Shown here one piece after another: positions 24,575 to 33,189 of a stretch of DNA of 64,000 bases (positions are counted from its first letter, which is position 1; every line of letters starts with the position of its first letter). The stretch lies in NCBI GenBank assembly GCA_951213105.1, contig OX578139.1, forward strand, positions 75,848,274-75,912,273. Reading direction: 5' to 3'. Under the pieces are notes generated by a model that was not told the DNA's origin, did no database searches, and saw only the letters and a program-made list of their open reading frames with translations. Both the position numbers and the translations under genes were made by a program. The stretch comes from Amaurobius ferox. Taxonomy: Eukaryota; Arthropoda; Arachnida; Araneae; Amaurobiidae.

Positions 24575-24580
24575 AGTAGG
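24575..24580. repeat. Left target-site duplication of the Polinton (AGTAGG)
   Basis: AGTAGG directly precedes the left terminus and is repeated exactly at 40195-40200. Six-bp duplications are diagnostic of Polinton/Maverick integration. The site overlaps the splice-donor-like GTGAGTAGG. Confidence 0.95.
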
Positions 24581-25372
24581 AGTAGTGTGTGAATGAGAGA
24601 GCTGGACCACAGCCATAAACCCCCCATTAAAACCACACCCACTTTTAGAAATGTAATGGCTCTATTTTATCCACACCATTGTGATTACAAAATGGTGTGA
24701 AACCCCCCATTAAAACCACACCCACTTTTAGAATGGAATGGCTCTATATCACCCATAAAAAAACCCACCCACTTTTAAAAACAATGGTGTGAAACCTCCC
24801 ATTAAATCCACACCCACTTTTAGAACGTAATGGTCCTATTTCACACCATTAAAATTTCCACCCACTTTTAAAAACAATGGTGTGAAACCCCCATAAAAAC
24901 CGGACCCACTTTTAGAACGTAATGGCCCAATATCACCCACACAAATTCGACTATACAATGGCTCTCAGACCTCCATTGAATCCCACCCACTTTTAGAAAT
25001 GTAATGGCTGTATTTTACCATTAAAATTACCACCCACTCTTAAAAATAATGGCTCACAAAACCCCATAAAACCCGAACCCACTTTTAGAATACAAAGGTT
25101 ATTTCTTATCCATAAAAATCTACAACCCCTCTTAAAACGATGGTATCGAAACCCCATTAAAACTACACCCCTTCTAGAAAAGTGATGGCTCTATTTCAAC
25201 CATACAAATTAAACAAATCAATGGTATCAAAATCATCCATTAGCAAGGTTCTAGCGCAAGCACCTCCCGAGAAAGTGATGGCTCTATTTCGACCACACCA
25301 ATTTTCCGGAGCGAGCAAGCGAAAAGTCGTTGGGAGGGAAGGGTACCCCCTTCGGCGAGCACCCCCTTTTAA
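24581..25372. repeat. Left terminal inverted repeat
   Basis: About 790 bp, inverted relative to 39309-40194. Most of it is a degenerate tandem array of roughly 50-60-bp units built on CCCACTTTTAGAATGTAATG and GGCTCTATTTCACCC. The inner end is AAGTCGTTGGGAGGGAAGGG followed by TACCCCCTTCGGCGAGCACC. No gene lies inside. Confidence 0.95.
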
Positions 25373-25530
25373 ATGAAATAGGGCCTCAGAAGAGGACGGT
25401 TACATGGAGTACTTTAGATGTGATATAGACACTATTAAAGAGGCATTCAGAACAGAAGAATGTGTCCTTCGAACTGAGGACCATTAATTATCTTTTAATA
25501 GTTCGAAAACTGTTAAAAGATTATGATCGC

Positions 25531-28500
25531 CTACTCCTTTATCGCATAGTGACCGTGAGCCAAGGTATGGACACCATCTTCCAATATATGACGTTTGTCA
25601 TCTTTTCCTGATAGGGCAATCTTATTGACTTGTATGGAATGAATCTCATGCTTTGTGCTCCTGATGAGATTCATGGTTCTATGCTGTACTTCTTGCTTGA
25701 ATAGGCAGTTCTTGTAGTCCTCGAAGGATATCCTGTTTTTCACGACACATTTCTTTACTCCTTTCGACTTTTTCACCAGGTCAACCTCAGTTTTACAGGC
25801 ATACATCTTAGATCTTAAGCCAACGAACTCTTCTAAGATCTTCCCTGCATTTTCATCCTTCATCTTCCCCAAGACCTTTTTATTTACTCGGGGCATACCA
25901 TACCTATTGTTTTCTGGATAATCTGATGTGTCAAAGTAGTCAATCAATCCCTTCATATCCTCATAAAAGTCCTCGGTCTGTATGTCATAGATGTAACTGT
26001 CAGTGTCCATGTACAATAGCTTGATATCACCCCCATATTTAGGCTTCATAAGATTATAATGGAAGTCATACATCAGATGCTTCGATAGATCTAATATACT
26101 CATGCCGACGTATATTGGCTTATTAAAAATCACTTTCGTCTTGTTCATATGCACGGCGGCTAATCTTTCGTCAAAAATGGTCCTTCCCTTGAAGTTGGGC
26201 TTAGCAACTAGCTTCTCCGCTTTCTGGGGATCGCATACTAGCCTAATATCGAGTCGCTTCCTGATATTTTCCATCGTCTTGCCAAAGACCGAGTTGTTCA
26301 TAAGTTTGAAGAAGTCTTTCTCAAAGTCGTTGGTTGCCTTGGTCCTCATATCAGTGTTCAGGTCTATGTACCTCTTCAACCAGGGAGACTGCTGAAACTC
26401 CAACACTTTGTGCACCTTTTTGAGCTTCACCCCCAACTGCAACAGTTGCTTCAAAACCCTGTAATGAACCACATAATGCTCTTTGTCATAGAGGGTCGTC
26501 AGTAGTTTTGGCTGTTTTGAGCCATCGGGCATCCTGCTCTCAGGTGCTAGAGGTATGTCTGAATGGAGGTTGTGCAGATGGGTCGGGTACTGTAGGTCGC
26601 AATCTACGATGTATCCTTTGTCTGAGTCATCCTCTACTTGGGTCACATCTGACACAGTGCTCCACTCGAAGCCACCATGCGGTAGGTATTGACTCATGGC
26701 CCATCCGTAGAGGTTGTTGGCGTCAAGGTACATCAGGTAGTTAGACTTCTTGTTCTCGTCATAGTCCCTCATGTACTTGTTGTTCGCCCTCCCATATCGG
26801 TTACAGCACTGAGAGATGCCTCCTCTGGTCCCCTTTTCTAGCATGAGTATCATGTCATAGTCTGTCAACAGCTCTAGCTCAACCTCTGTGGTTTTGAGCA
26901 TGGCGTCCCACGAGAGTCCGGGTGCAGTGAAGTACCATGCAGGATCCAACTTATAGGTCTTTAGACAGACATCTCTAAAGTGTTCCATGATGTCGGCTAG
27001 GATGAGTACATCAGTCTTCACATACAAATCGGAATATTCACCCAATGTCTTAATGTTGAAGGCCTTCCATACCCTTTTAGCGTGCTCGTAGTCCTCATCC
27101 TTTATGTGTGACTCATTCAATTGGTTGTAAAAGTCTTCTTTTGGGGGCAGCTTGGTTTCTTCGCATTTGTCCCACGAGTCCATGTAATCGTATGGATAGA
27201 CGCCTTTTCGGGTGACGAGGTCCAGTTTGTCCTTGGGGAAGTACTTGGCTGTCTCCCTGAACTCCTTTACGTTCTTCGCAAGACTGTCGAGGCTAGCGGC
27301 CATGAACTTGAATGAGTCGACAAACCTCAACTTTATACCAGGTACCTTTACTTTCTTCCCATCGCCTACTTCTACAGTTTTTGCCCCGACCTCCTTACTG
27401 AAGGAAATGTACCTCTCCTCGTTGTTCGGGATGACGTCGATATCACCTTGGTCTCTACCGAGCTCCTTTATGAAGAGATGGGCGTCGTAGCCAGATAAGT
27501 TGTGGATAAACACTGGAATGAACGAAGGCTCTTGGTACTTTAGGTTGCAAAGGTTGTGAGCAGGTCCTCTGTAGTTCGATTCACATTTCGCCGGATTGAG
27601 AAGATGGTCATGATCTCTAACTTTTCGGAAGTCTGGTTTATCCTTGGGTGAATAGGGTGAAGGTTTCTTCCTGATATCTTCGTCACAGATGTGGCAAACA
27701 TGGGTCCTTTGGAAATGCTCTTCATCTTCGGTGGTCATTTTGATGGGTTGCTTCTTATCATAAATGTTCTTTATCGCTAGCGCCTCAGTCTTCACTGTAT
27801 CAAAGAACAGCTTGGTGGCATTGGGTCCTCTGTATGTGATTGGTGCCTTATAGTCTGCGTGTTTATATTTGATGTAGACAGTGAAGCTCATAGGTTCATG
27901 CTTTTGATATTTATGTAAGAATGAGCTGTCTTTTGTAGGGCAGCAGGTGTTTATCTTGTTTGTCAAGCACTCAAAGTCTCCATACATCACAAAGGGTAAT
28001 CGTAAAGACCTTTGATAGTTTTTGAACCGCAGAGATTCGTTCTCCTCGGGCATTACAATCTTTACTGGTGTATTCTTCCTACAATCCGTTTCATGAGCTT
28101 GGAGGTCCTCTTCGGAGTAATAATACAGCAGGCATCTCTCACAGGTGAATATCTTTCCGTTGTGTTTAGTCACTTGTCCGCTTATCAATTTGGAGAGGTC
28201 TTTTATCCAACAGTAATGACTGTTTCCTTCCTTATTCTTTATGTACAGCAAATTGATGTGTTTGTCTTCCTTATTTTTAGTGATTCTCAATGGGTAAATA
28301 TCATTACCTTCGTATGAATATATGTTCACCGATATGTTATTCAACTTTTCGAACCTGTTAAATACTCTATCTTCCATCTTCACTGGAAACTCGATACCTT
28401 CGAAATTTAGCTCATTATCATATGGCTTATATTTAGAGACTCTATCTACGTGATTATCAGCTGGATAAATAGCGGACAGTATCGCCCACTTAAAGCACTC

Positions 28501-29460
28501 GTTATCATTTTCATTTTTCACGTTAATGACTGCCTTTTTATCTTTAATTCTTTTCGGTAAATCAATGTAGGATGATCCTCTCAGTGGGTTGTATTTATTG
28601 ATCCTCACCTCAAGGTTTTTAATTCTAACAAGCGTCCATCCCGAACCCTTTGCAACAAACTCCTCCATTTCTGTCAATAATTTTTGGATAACCGATCTGT
28701 AATAAGCTACCAAATCAGTTGATTCTAAGATGACTGCGTTTTCTGTTTTGAAGTTTTTCTCCATTTCTATAATAGCATCGTCTTTACCCTTTTGATAGTC
28801 ACAGAGGAATTCGAAATTAACCTTCAAACCATGCAGCCTCTTTATGTGTTTAGTGATGAGTCCCCGGACTAGTGACGCCACATCGTTCAAAAAGTCTTCG
28901 GGAAGCATCAGGTTGTGTTCATTTTGGATGTCGTACGTCTTCAAGCGAGATTCAAAGGCTGTATTAACTTTGTGGAGGGTGTAGAGCCTTCTCTCTCGCG
29001 TATCTAAAAACAGGTCTGAATCAAACCCGAAATGACGGTTGAACAATACGCTTTCTATGTATGCTATGATGTCTGCCCTCCTTCCTAACCTGGAATAGCC
29101 TCTAATGCCATGCGTTCGACAAAATTCCCGTAGTTGGGGGAGAGTCATGTGATGTAGTCGATGCTCCACCCTTCCACACTCTGGGAGAGCGGTTGCCTTC
29201 TTTGGTTTATAGTTTAGGTGCCCTTTAGATTGTAGGTGCTTATTCATGCTTGATCCCTTAAATAACTTACCGCAACACCTGATCTTACGCACTCTGTTCT
29301 TCTTTGGCTTGCTAAACAAGTCATTGTGGAAACTGGAAAAGCCGTTATGATATTGAATAAGGTCGACCAGCTCCAACTTTTTAAGTTTCGAGTAACCTCG
29401 AATATTATTTTCACGACAGTAGCCTTGCAACTGTCGAACGGTTTTAGATTGAAAATCCAT
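25531..29460 (-). CDS. Protein-primed family B DNA polymerase of the Polinton
   Basis: 1309 residues, complete. It replicates the element's linear DNA using a terminal protein primer. Visible order: two SAP-like segments (about 5-38 and 105-140, each with IRGYSKL/IRGYSRL), a CC...H...H zinc finger (62-81) and an OTU-like segment (about 311-421). A second zinc motif CERC...H...C lies at 440-460. Then come ExoI (MYGDFE, 492-497), an inserted CxxC...DHDH...HNLCN endonuclease-VII-like zinc module (589-638), ExoII (HNLSGYDAHLF, 653-663) and ExoIII (YSDLYVKTD, 809-817). The polymerase motifs are A (YLDANNLYGWAM, 911-922), B (KLMNNSVFGKTMEN, 1052-1065) and C (MDTDS, 1151-1155). All catalytic acids are present. 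The upstream region carries the early-type motif shared with the gene at 38917-39219. Confidence 0.97.
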   Translation of the reverse strand: MDFQSKTVRQLQGYCRENNIRGYSKLKKLELVDLIQYHNGFSSFHNDLFSKPKKNRVRKIRCCGKLFKGSSMNKHLQSKGHLNYKPKKATALPECGRVEHRLHHMTLPQLREFCRTHGIRGYSRLGRRADIIAYIESVLFNRHFGFDSDLFLDTRERRLYTLHKVNTAFESRLKTYDIQNEHNLMLPEDFLNDVASLVRGLITKHIKRLHGLKVNFEFLCDYQKGKDDAIIEMEKNFKTENAVILESTDLVAYYRSVIQKLLTEMEEFVAKGSGWTLVRIKNLEVRINKYNPLRGSSYIDLPKRIKDKKAVINVKNENDNECFKWAILSAIYPADNHVDRVSKYKPYDNELNFEGIEFPVKMEDRVFNRFEKLNNISVNIYSYEGNDIYPLRITKNKEDKHINLLYIKNKEGNSHYCWIKDLSKLISGQVTKHNGKIFTCERCLLYYYSEEDLQAHETDCRKNTPVKIVMPEENESLRFKNYQRSLRLPFVMYGDFECLTNKINTCCPTKDSSFLHKYQKHEPMSFTVYIKYKHADYKAPITYRGPNATKLFFDTVKTEALAIKNIYDKKQPIKMTTEDEEHFQRTHVCHICDEDIRKKPSPYSPKDKPDFRKVRDHDHLLNPAKCESNYRGPAHNLCNLKYQEPSFIPVFIHNLSGYDAHLFIKELGRDQGDIDVIPNNEERYISFSKEVGAKTVEVGDGKKVKVPGIKLRFVDSFKFMAASLDSLAKNVKEFRETAKYFPKDKLDLVTRKGVYPYDYMDSWDKCEETKLPPKEDFYNQLNESHIKDEDYEHAKRVWKAFNIKTLGEYSDLYVKTDVLILADIMEHFRDVCLKTYKLDPAWYFTAPGLSWDAMLKTTEVELELLTDYDMILMLEKGTRGGISQCCNRYGRANNKYMRDYDENKKSNYLMYLDANNLYGWAMSQYLPHGGFEWSTVSDVTQVEDDSDKGYIVDCDLQYPTHLHNLHSDIPLAPESRMPDGSKQPKLLTTLYDKEHYVVHYRVLKQLLQLGVKLKKVHKVLEFQQSPWLKRYIDLNTDMRTKATNDFEKDFFKLMNNSVFGKTMENIRKRLDIRLVCDPQKAEKLVAKPNFKGRTIFDERLAAVHMNKTKVIFNKPIYVGMSILDLSKHLMYDFHYNLMKPKYGGDIKLLYMDTDSYIYDIQTEDFYEDMKGLIDYFDTSDYPENNRYGMPRVNKKVLGKMKDENAGKILEEFVGLRSKMYACKTEVDLVKKSKGVKKCVVKNRISFEDYKNCLFKQEVQHRTMNLIRSTKHEIHSIQVNKIALSGKDDKRHILEDGVHTLAHGHYAIKE

Positions 29461-29487
29461 TTTGTCTTTCTTTAGAACTACAAATCG

Positions 29488-29520
29488 TTTCTTTAAATGC
29501 TTTTATTACTGAAGGGGTAT
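29488..29520 (-). promoter_or_regulatory. Candidate early promoter element upstream of polB
   Basis: On the coding strand, ATACCCC (29514-29520) and GCATTTAAAGAAA (29488-29500) are separated by 13 nt, the second ending about 28 nt before the ATG. The same two words with the same 13-nt spacer precede the 100-aa gene at 39219. Function is inferred from the conservation only. Confidence 0.5.
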
Positions 29521-29819
29521 ACTTTTAATGAGTATTTCAATCATTAAAAATATAGTCATATCTACATCTATTAAATTATGGAAGGGCATGTCATCGTTGT
29601 CGGTCGATCGCTATCGCTATCACTATCGCTATCACTGTCAACCTGATATATTGAAAAGGTTTCGTAGAGGTTTCGAAAAGGTGGTTTTTTTACCACGAAA
29701 CCCTCTAATGGTGTACAATAATATAAAACCCTGAAGCCAACATATAATCTTAATAATCTTATTTCATCCCTGGTCAAAATCATACCAACCCTGGGTATAT
29801 CATTTTTTAAAAATATAAT

Positions 29820-29948
29820 TCAGTTATTCGACAAACGTATTAGGATAGATTTCCCGTGCTCAGTAATGTCAGAAACCAAATATAAGCCATCCACTGACTC
29901 AAAGTTATCAGTACTCAAATCGTTTAATTTTTTTACAATACGATCCAT
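29820..29948 (-). CDS. Small 42-aa Polinton ORF, function unknown
   Basis: Encodes a 42-residue acidic/basic mixed peptide that starts MDRIVKKLNDLSTDNFESVD and ends ILIRLSNN. The ATG follows TTTAAATAAAGAAT, close to the TAAATAAAG motif at the element's virion-gene starts. There is no recognised domain. It lies alone between MCP and polB on the same strand. It could be a remnant or a small regulator; the start context is the main support. Confidence 0.45.
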   Translation of the reverse strand: MDRIVKKLNDLSTDNFESVDGLYLVSDITEHGKSILIRLSNN

Positions 29949-30010
29949 ATTCTTTATTTAAAGGAAAAATATATTCAAACTTGAGGAAGGTAACAAAGGG
30001 TATCTAAACA

Positions 30011-30034
30011 TTTAATGGTTGATCAACCATTAAA
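30011..30034. terminator. Perfect 24-bp palindrome downstream of MCP
   Basis: TTTAATGGTT at 30011-30020, GATC, then AACCATTAAA. It lies past the 3' end of the minus-strand MCP gene. It may form an RNA hairpin that defines transcript ends or stabilises them. Sister hairpins with TTTAATRG-type stems occur at other gene ends of this element. Confidence 0.4.
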
Positions 30035-30055
30035 ATATAATTATGGTTCATTTAT

Positions 30056-30084
30056 AATTTTTATAGTCATGGACTATAAAAATT
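30056..30084. terminator. 13-bp inverted repeat just after the MCP stop
   Basis: AATTTTTATAGTC (30056-30068), loop ATG, GACTATAAAAATT (30072-30084). The half-site GGACTATAAAAATGG repeats again at 30091-30105, up to the stop codon. It is probably an RNA hairpin in the MCP 3' UTR. Confidence 0.4.
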
Positions 30085-30106
30085 AAAAATGGACTATAAA
30101 AATGGC

Positions 30107-31456
30107 TTATAATTTCAAAGTCTTGATCATGGTAATATTTTGATTGTTAATATTTAAGAGGCATTTCTTGTGCTCTTTTAAGATGAAGTAAAAAACATAA
30201 TCTTTGGGGGCAGCGTTCCTTAACCTCCAGTTAAACTCAATCATTAAGTTATTCGTATCGGTATAGTTTTGATGATGAGAGAGATTAAAGCAGATGATTG
30301 GATACAACTTACCAAAATTCGAATAATTGACCATACAACCTGTTTCAGACGTGATGGTGTTGAGTCCAGATTCCAAAAAGGCTGTGTATAATCGATTATA
30401 ATCACTTTTCTCAAAATCCATCATGTAACTGACAGTTGGCACTTTTACATTGTTGATCATTAACCAACATTCCGTCATATCTAAGTTATCAAACAGCATG
30501 TTATTGTGCTTCGAATTTTCGTATCTTTCAGTGTACTGAGGAATTACGTACAAAGATAAGACTTCATCAGAAGTAGCTTTTATGGTATAAGAGCCGCTAG
30601 CGTTTTTATAGAAAATATTAGACTTTACTATGCTGTGTTGGTTCCAGTTTATTTCTACATCCTTATTCGATAACTTTAATTCGTTAAATATTGAAGCCGC
30701 CGCATTTTTAAATCGTACGTAAGGTAGCCAGAGTGATAAATCTTCTACAACGACTTTATAGATCTTATGTTGCTCGTTGGTGTACAGCATATTTAGACTG
30801 TGATTTCTCTGGAACTCAAATTTGACTTGGAACCCCGTGATTACTTTTTTATATTCACGGAAGAAATCAAACACGTACTTTAGTGGGATCCATATAGTTA
30901 CAACCTTGCTATTTTTAGTGAATTCGCTTCTTTCTGTAAATCCCTGGTTATGGTTCTCATTAATTCTGAATTTTTCGAAAAACTCAGTAATCTTTGTGGT
31001 ATCTACTAACGTGCCATCATATTTCAAGCGTTCTCTATCAGCTGTGTCCGACGTATCAGTGTAGAACAGCATATTTGTAGCTTCGGCAGAAGAATAGTCA
31101 GGCGTAAAATGTATTAAGCCCAACACTTGTCGCATAAGAGCGGTATAATTAATGTTGGATTCTATTTCAGTGGTTCCTAATGTAAACCTGTTAGCATTGA
31201 TCAAACCACCTCCATTCACGAGAGCTACATTATCATTCACTATGGCAGTACCATCATTGTTAACAATTTTCAATTTTTGCTGTAAATAACCGTTAGAGTA
31301 TAAAATGTTGGCGTTGGTGTCTTGAATAAAGAAATGGTAAGAGGCATTTTCCATAGAATTATCACTATTTTCATGCCTTACCTCTCTATATTCGAAACTT
31401 TCGATGTCATCATCGTAATAATAATTGGTGCTGTTTAATTCAAATATTTTATTCAT
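30107..31456 (-). CDS. Polinton major capsid protein, double jelly-roll (hexon-like)
   Basis: 449 residues. It forms the capsomers of the predicted icosahedral virion. The segment IWIPLKYVFDFFREYKKVIT (about 190-210) followed by GFQVKFEFQRN matches the conserved stretch of Polinton MCPs in which a strand leads into a helix and an LTRN-like motif. The size and acidic-hydrophobic strand pattern fit the family. The ATG sits in CATAATAAATGAATAAA, the late-type start context. It is the last gene of the minus-strand structural cluster, and its stop is followed by paired inverted repeats. No defect is visible. Confidence 0.85.
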   Translation of the reverse strand: MNKIFELNSTNYYYDDDIESFEYREVRHENSDNSMENASYHFFIQDTNANILYSNGYLQQKLKIVNNDGTAIVNDNVALVNGGGLINANRFTLGTTEIESNINYTALMRQVLGLIHFTPDYSSAEATNMLFYTDTSDTADRERLKYDGTLVDTTKITEFFEKFRINENHNQGFTERSEFTKNSKVVTIWIPLKYVFDFFREYKKVITGFQVKFEFQRNHSLNMLYTNEQHKIYKVVVEDLSLWLPYVRFKNAAASIFNELKLSNKDVEINWNQHSIVKSNIFYKNASGSYTIKATSDEVLSLYVIPQYTERYENSKHNNMLFDNLDMTECWLMINNVKVPTVSYMMDFEKSDYNRLYTAFLESGLNTITSETGCMVNYSNFGKLYPIICFNLSHHQNYTDTNNLMIEFNWRLRNAAPKDYVFYFILKEHKKCLLNINNQNITMIKTLKL

Positions 31457-31489
31457 TTATTATGAAATAAATTTTTTTTCTTCTCCTCA

Positions 31490-31515
31490 ATTTAATAGCT
31501 ATATGGCTATTAAAT
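31490..31515. terminator. Hairpin between the 54-aa gene and MCP
   Basis: ATTTAATAGC (31490-31499), loop TATATG, GCTATTAAAT (31506-31515). It lies directly downstream of the 54-aa ORF stop. It has the same stem core as the hairpin at 36699-36731, between the convergent integrase and zinc-ribbon genes. Confidence 0.45.
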
Positions 31516-31520
31516 CGAAT

Positions 31521-31685
31521 TTAGATAAACTTTAGTCCAGCTCCATGTTTTTTCTGCTTTGATAATATCTCCTTTATTTTATCCTGCACATACTTACCTT
31601 CTAATTCGGCCTCCTGCAGGACGTCGGAAAAGAACCCTCTTCCTTGTATCTTCTTACTCTTTCTTTGAAGTCTGTGTTTATTCAT
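31521..31685 (-). CDS. 54-aa basic Polinton protein with adenain-type cleavage motif
   Basis: A short ORF starting MNKHRLQRKSKKIQGRGFFS and ending KKHGAGLKFI. It lies between the penton-like gene and MCP on the same strand, leaving 7 nt to the former and about 65 nt to the latter. The start context CTATAATAAAGAAATG matches the element's late-type motif. Residues IQGRG fit the (M/I/L)xGx-G recognition pattern of adenovirus-type proteases, and the element encodes such a protease. The basic N-terminus and placement suggest a small core or cement protein processed during maturation. Function is inferred. Confidence 0.6.
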   Translation of the reverse strand: MNKHRLQRKSKKIQGRGFFSDVLQEAELEGKYVQDKIKEILSKQKKHGAGLKFI

Positions 31686-31692
31686 TTCTTTA

Positions 31693-32373
31693 TTATAGGG
31701 CGATAAAATTGTATTGTACTTCTTGCTTATTGAGCGGAATTAAATCACCTCTATGATTGGTTACTTGCATTCTGATTCGGTAAACACTATCCATTCGAAC
31801 AGGGTAAAACAGAGGTTTGTCAAATGATTTTATAATCTGACTACCTGGACGATTACTGTTTGTAAATGAATAGATGACGTTTGTAGAGTTGAAACCGTTG
31901 ATATACGCCCCCTCTGCGACATCGCAATGTATATAAATGTTATCGTTTCCCCCAGATAAGTCAGCAATGTACTTTCCTACTTGTTCAAGCTCTTCGTGGA
32001 TTTTAGGCTCGAAACCTATAAGTTTATGCAGGTTTTTGGTTTTCGTTAAATCGATCTTATACCCGTCTTTTAACTTAATGGCTATTCGTTGTCGTTCCTC
32101 CACTATACCGAATTGTATCGGCGGATCGCTTCCAAAAAAATTAATCATGTAACGATTCAGCCCCTTGATAGTGTAATTTCCATCTGGTATCGTCAAATTT
32201 AACCACTGCTGACCATCAAAGTATGATAATTCCTCATCTTTGATATTGTCCCATGAAACGTACATCGAAAAGGACTGAAGGGCAATCTGTTTAAAGGTGA
32301 AAGGTCTAGTGTATTCAATCGTAAAATCTTCTGATTTTTCCGCGTTTTTAGAATCTAATATCAATAGAACCAT
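31693..32373 (-). CDS. Polinton minor capsid (penton-like) protein, single jelly-roll
   Basis: 226 residues from the preferred start MVLLILDSKN. That ATG follows CTATAAATAAA, one nucleotide after the protease stop, and matches other late-type starts. An upstream in-frame ATG at 32439 would add 22 residues but lies within the protease gene. Segments such as FKQIALQSFSMYVSWDNI, IPDGNYTIKGLNRYMINFF and DKPLFYPVRMDSVYRIRMQV match the strand-rich minor capsid protein found beside MCP in Polintons. It is expected to fill the icosahedral vertices. Confidence 0.8.
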   Translation of the reverse strand: MVLLILDSKNAEKSEDFTIEYTRPFTFKQIALQSFSMYVSWDNIKDEELSYFDGQQWLNLTIPDGNYTIKGLNRYMINFFGSDPPIQFGIVEERQRIAIKLKDGYKIDLTKTKNLHKLIGFEPKIHEELEQVGKYIADLSGGNDNIYIHCDVAEGAYINGFNSTNVIYSFTNSNRPGSQIIKSFDKPLFYPVRMDSVYRIRMQVTNHRGDLIPLNKQEVQYNFIAL

Positions 32374-32374
32374 T

Positions 32375-32857
32375 TTATTTATAGAGAACATTTTTTTCAT
32401 TGAAGTCGCTGGGTTCTTGGGTAAAAGAATATAGCACATCTACAACTGGCTTACCCTTGTTTCTTTCACGAATGTACTTCATACAAAAGTAGCCGCATTT
32501 GACGGAAGCAGGGTGCTGTAGAAAGCTCGAGTTACACCCGATATTTTTCTTTCCAGAAGTCAGTAGATACTTCTTAATGTTAGGATGAATTTTGTATACG
32601 TGTTCTCCAAAAGGATCAAAATACTCAACAAAGTTATTTTTAGGATCGTTATAGTAGCAGACCCAGTGCGTACCAGGTCCTGTGACAATGTCCAGATTAA
32701 TAATACCGTTTTCAAACCGACTCATCTTTTTAGGCAACAGATCGGAAGTAAAGACGCCCCTAAACCCCTGTTCATGTTTCATATTTTGTTTAATTACTTC
32801 GTCTGATATTCCCAGTTTTGATAGACGCCCTTTCCAATGGGTCTTTTTTTTACACAT
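32375..32857 (-). CDS. Adenain-like cysteine protease (Ulp1-type maturation protease)
   Basis: 160 residues. Processes capsid precursors in adenoviruses and, by homology, in Polintons. Family motifs in order: GVFTSDLLP (34-42), catalytic His64 in GTHWV, acidic residue Asp81 in EYFDPFG, Gln114 in SSFLQHP and nucleophile Cys121 in KCGYFC. All are present. The first ATG gives a 64-nt overlap with the upstream minor-virion gene in another frame; Met26 is an alternative start. The stop TAA nearly touches the penton gene ATG, as expected for a compact virus-like operon. Confidence 0.92.
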   Translation of the reverse strand: MCKKKTHWKGRLSKLGISDEVIKQNMKHEQGFRGVFTSDLLPKKMSRFENGIINLDIVTGPGTHWVCYYNDPKNNFVEYFDPFGEHVYKIHPNIKKYLLTSGKKNIGCNSSFLQHPASVKCGYFCMKYIRERNKGKPVVDVLYSFTQEPSDFNEKNVLYK

Positions 32858-33189
32858 CCAGATCCTGAAATTTTTTCCAAAGCTTTCTTTGCTCCATATC
32901 CAGCCGCCCCACTTGCAGCACCTAGTGCTAAAGCCTTGGCCCCAGCAATTAACGCAGGTAATAGAAAAGGTAGAAAACCACCCGTTTTCTGGAGCTGCGT
33001 CTTACTGATAGTGATACGCTTCCCCTTCCCAATTTGAGCTATCTGTGTTCGAGTTAAATGTATATCTTTGTTGGGGGCTTTTGTCTTATCTATTTGTAGA
33101 GATACTTCTTCTCCTTTCTGGTATGCAGATTTTAGCTTAGCAATCTGATGATCGCTTAAATGTATTTTAGTTTTTATGTAATTACTCAT
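32794..33189 (-). CDS. Putative membrane-active minor virion protein
   Basis: 131 residues. The N-terminal half has repeated short strand/helix motifs (KIHLSDHQIAKLKSAYQKGE, HLTRTQIAQIGKGKRITISK). They lead to TQLQKTGG, which precedes a hydrophobic Gly/Ala stretch (FLPFLLPALIAGAKALALGA). The KTQLQKTGGFLP block is one I recognise from Polinton and virophage-associated proteins. The TGG/F junction resembles a protease cleavage site that would free an amphipathic segment, comparable in layout to adenovirus minor proteins. That analogy is inference. The ATG overlaps the coiled-coil gene's stop as ATGA and has the ATTAAATAA late context. Confidence 0.65.
   Translation of the reverse strand: MSNYIKTKIHLSDHQIAKLKSAYQKGEEVSLQIDKTKAPNKDIHLTRTQIAQIGKGKRITISKTQLQKTGGFLPFLLPALIAGAKALALGAASGAAGYGAKKALEKISGSGCVKKRPIGKGVYQNWEYQTK

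Larger units (their letters stand above)
29461..30106. other. Intergenic region with early motif, small ORF and palindromes
   Basis: Between polB and MCP. It contains the early motif, a short CTATCG/CTATCA tandem patch (29607-29640), the 42-codon ORF at 29820-29948 and two inverted repeats near 30011-30084. The 70-codon ORF over 29571-29783 reads through the CTATCG repeat and is not credited. Confidence 0.6.

Noticed and set aside
24388..24642. Hydrophobic minus-strand ORF of 84 codons
   Set aside because: It is antisense to the candidate exon and crosses the Polinton terminus, so it cannot be an ancestral gene.
25182..25376. ORF in the left TIR (and its right-TIR counterpart at 39308-39628)
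   Set aside because: It lies in TIR repeats, and the right copy is disrupted by the 130-bp insertion; there is no conserved protein pattern.
26102..28317. Plus-strand ORFs of 64-101 codons within polB
   Set aside because: All are antisense shadows of the 1309-codon polymerase gene, with no family features or start context.
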